A stretch of DNA of 13,750 nt from Thermoflexales bacterium. GTDB lineage: Bacteria; Chloroflexota; Anaerolineae; Fen-1058. The stretch spans positions 1 through 13,750 of the forward strand of contig JAGOBP010000043.1 in NCBI GenBank assembly GCA_017999195.1. The letters are read 5' to 3'. Both the position numbers and the translations under genes were made by a program. Below the pieces are notes generated by a model. The model saw nothing but the letters and a program-made list of their open reading frames with translations, did no database searches and was not told where the DNA came from. Shown piece after piece: positions 12,705-13,750 of this stretch (its first letter is position 1; the number at the start of each line of letters is the position of its first letter).

Positions 12705-13750
12705 ATGCCACCGATTGTGGGCTTTCTCATTCGTCGCATTTTGGCCGTACCGTTGACGCTGATCGTCATCACCGCCACACTGTACGGCATCGCGATGCTG
12801 GCCCCGCCCGCCCGCCGCGCCTACTTGTATCTACCGCCCAAAGTCAGCATCGATGATGTGCTGCCGGATGATCCGCTGATGAAGAATCTAATCAAAGAGC
12901 GGCATCTGGACGAGCCATTTGTGATCCAGTATATGGGCTGGCTGGAGAAGATGCTGCGCGGCGATTGGGGCTGGAGTTTCAGCGCGCGTCAAGAGGTGCT
13001 GCCGTATTTGCTGCGCCGCACGCCCGTCACGGTGGAACTGCTCTTGTGGTCGTCCATCGCGTTCATTCCGCTGGGCGTGATCACGGGCAGTTGGTCGGCG
13101 GCCCGGCGGGGCCGGAAGTTCGATCGGGGCGTGCAACTGTTTACCTTTATCGGCACGTCCATTCCGATTTTCGTACTCGCCTTCGGCATCCTGGCGATCT
13201 TCTATATCAGCCTGCGCCTGTTCCCGATCGACCGTCTGAGCGACGCCGTAAAAACGCTGGTTTCGTCCGATGCCTTTCACAGTTACACTGGCCTGGTAAC
13301 CATCGACGGCCTGCTCAACGGCCGGCCGGATGTGTCGCTGGATGCGCTGCGCCATCTGGCGATGCCCGTCATGACGCTGGCGCTGGCGCAATGGGCCACG
13401 CTGAACCGCATCACGCGCATGGCCGTGTCAGAAGAACTCACGCGCGACTACATCGTGGTCGCTCACGGCAAGGGCCTGCGCGAACGCTCGGTGCTCTGGC
13501 GGCACGCCCTGGCCAATGCCCTGGTGCCGATTCTGACGAGCAGCGCTATCGCCTCGGCCTCGCTGATTACCAGCGTGTATCTGGTGGAACTGCTTTTCAA
13601 CTTGCACGGCCTGTCCGATGTGTTTCTCATCACGACGGCGCAAGCCACGAACTTTGTCACGTTTGATCCCGCTCTCGCGATGGGTCTGGCCGGCTACAGC
13701 GTGTTAATCGTCGTTGCGGATACGTTTCTGCTAGACGTGCTGCACGCGCT
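12705..13750 (+). CDS. ABC transporter permease, DppB/OppB family, 3'-truncated
   Basis: Membrane subunit of a peptide/nickel-type ABC importer. The frame runs open from the ATG at 12705 past the window end (348 codons seen). GAGGT 4 bases before the ATG is a good ribosome site. An N-terminal helix (about 7-33) with the FLIRRIL start typical of DppB is followed by an extracytoplasmic loop with RHLDEPF and a GDWGWSF segment (87-92). The permease core starts near RRTPVTVELLL (104-114) and runs as BPD_transp_1. The EAA loop that contacts the ATPase is clear: ELTRDYIVVAHGKGLRE, then RHALANALVPI (244-276). An extra segment (about 178-215) sits between core helices, as is common in this family. A DppC-like partner and substrate-binding protein are expected just downstream. 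Substrate cannot be told from this piece. Confidence 0.94.
   Translation, partial: MPPIVGFLIRRILAVPLTLIVITATLYGIAMLAPPARRAYLYLPPKVSIDDVLPDDPLMKNLIKERHLDEPFVIQYMGWLEKMLRGDWGWSFSARQEVLPYLLRRTPVTVELLLWSSIAFIPLGVITGSWSAARRGRKFDRGVQLFTFIGTSIPIFVLAFGILAIFYISLRLFPIDRLSDAVKTLVSSDAFHSYTGLVTIDGLLNGRPDVSLDALRHLAMPVMTLALAQWATLNRITRMAVSEELTRDYIVVAHGKGLRERSVLWRHALANALVPILTSSAIASASLITSVYLVELLFNLHGLSDVFLITTAQATNFVTFDPALAMGLAGYSVLIVVADTFLLDVLHA

Noticed and set aside
12965..13666. Long plus-strand frame of 233 codons
   Set aside because: It is a shadow of the ABC permease, which is open in another frame from 12705 and has all family motifs.
1..13750. Genome-wide reassignment of TGA (code 4 or 25)
   Set aside because: The FlaJ-like gene and the PilN-like gene stop at TGA in the expected places next to following starts, and no other TGA interrupts a gene here.

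Overview
The window is GC-rich bacterial DNA with tightly packed genes. Gene content fits a member of the Chloroflexota (Anaerolineae/Caldilineae-like). The signs are an archaeal-style TadC/FlaJ membrane protein, a prepilin peptidase without the cysteine domain, LCP and pilus-like proteins fused to LysM, and Pro/Thr-rich linkers between surface modules. The phylum is inferred from protein style only. TGA works as an ordinary stop in at least two genes, so the code is standard.

Layout. (1) 1-2456, plus strand: the 3' end of a T2SS-F/FlaJ-like platform gene, a two-helix acidic membrane protein and an A24 prepilin peptidase, forming a pilus-type operon. (2) 2457-3762: a LytR-CpsA-Psr wall ligase with a C-terminal LysM, with its own extended -10 promoter and a strong terminator. 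(3) 3803-7204: a translationally coupled pair resembling PilN and PilO. The first carries three beta-rich (PPC-like) repeats and the second carries TPR and LysM modules. (4) 7261-8450: a lipoprotein with a coiled-coil stalk, a second membrane helix and TPRs. (5) 8467-11398: a divergent amino-sugar locus, with a NagB-II-like SIS deaminase on minus and nagA on plus. nagA is followed by a membrane-anchored rhodanese whose frame is crossed by one in-frame TGA next to the catalytic cysteine. (6) 11397-12566, minus strand: an HNH endonuclease preceded by a roughly 180-nt leader with a perfect consensus promoter and an intrinsic terminator, then a two-TM ion channel. (7) 12705 to the end, plus strand: a DppB/OppB-type ABC permease that runs off the window.

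How the genes may work together. Regions 1-3 look like parts of a surface-filament machine adapted to a peptidoglycan-bearing cell: platform, prepilin processing, PilN/PilO-like alignment proteins and wall-binding LysM modules. NagA and the SIS enzyme together convert GlcNAc-6-P to fructose-6-P, which suits recycling of wall or chitin sugars.

The two strongest candidates for something new are the rhodanese, as a possible selenoprotein with a SECIS-like hairpin, and the HNH leader, as a possible attenuator or small RNA that also encodes a leaderless 37-residue peptide.
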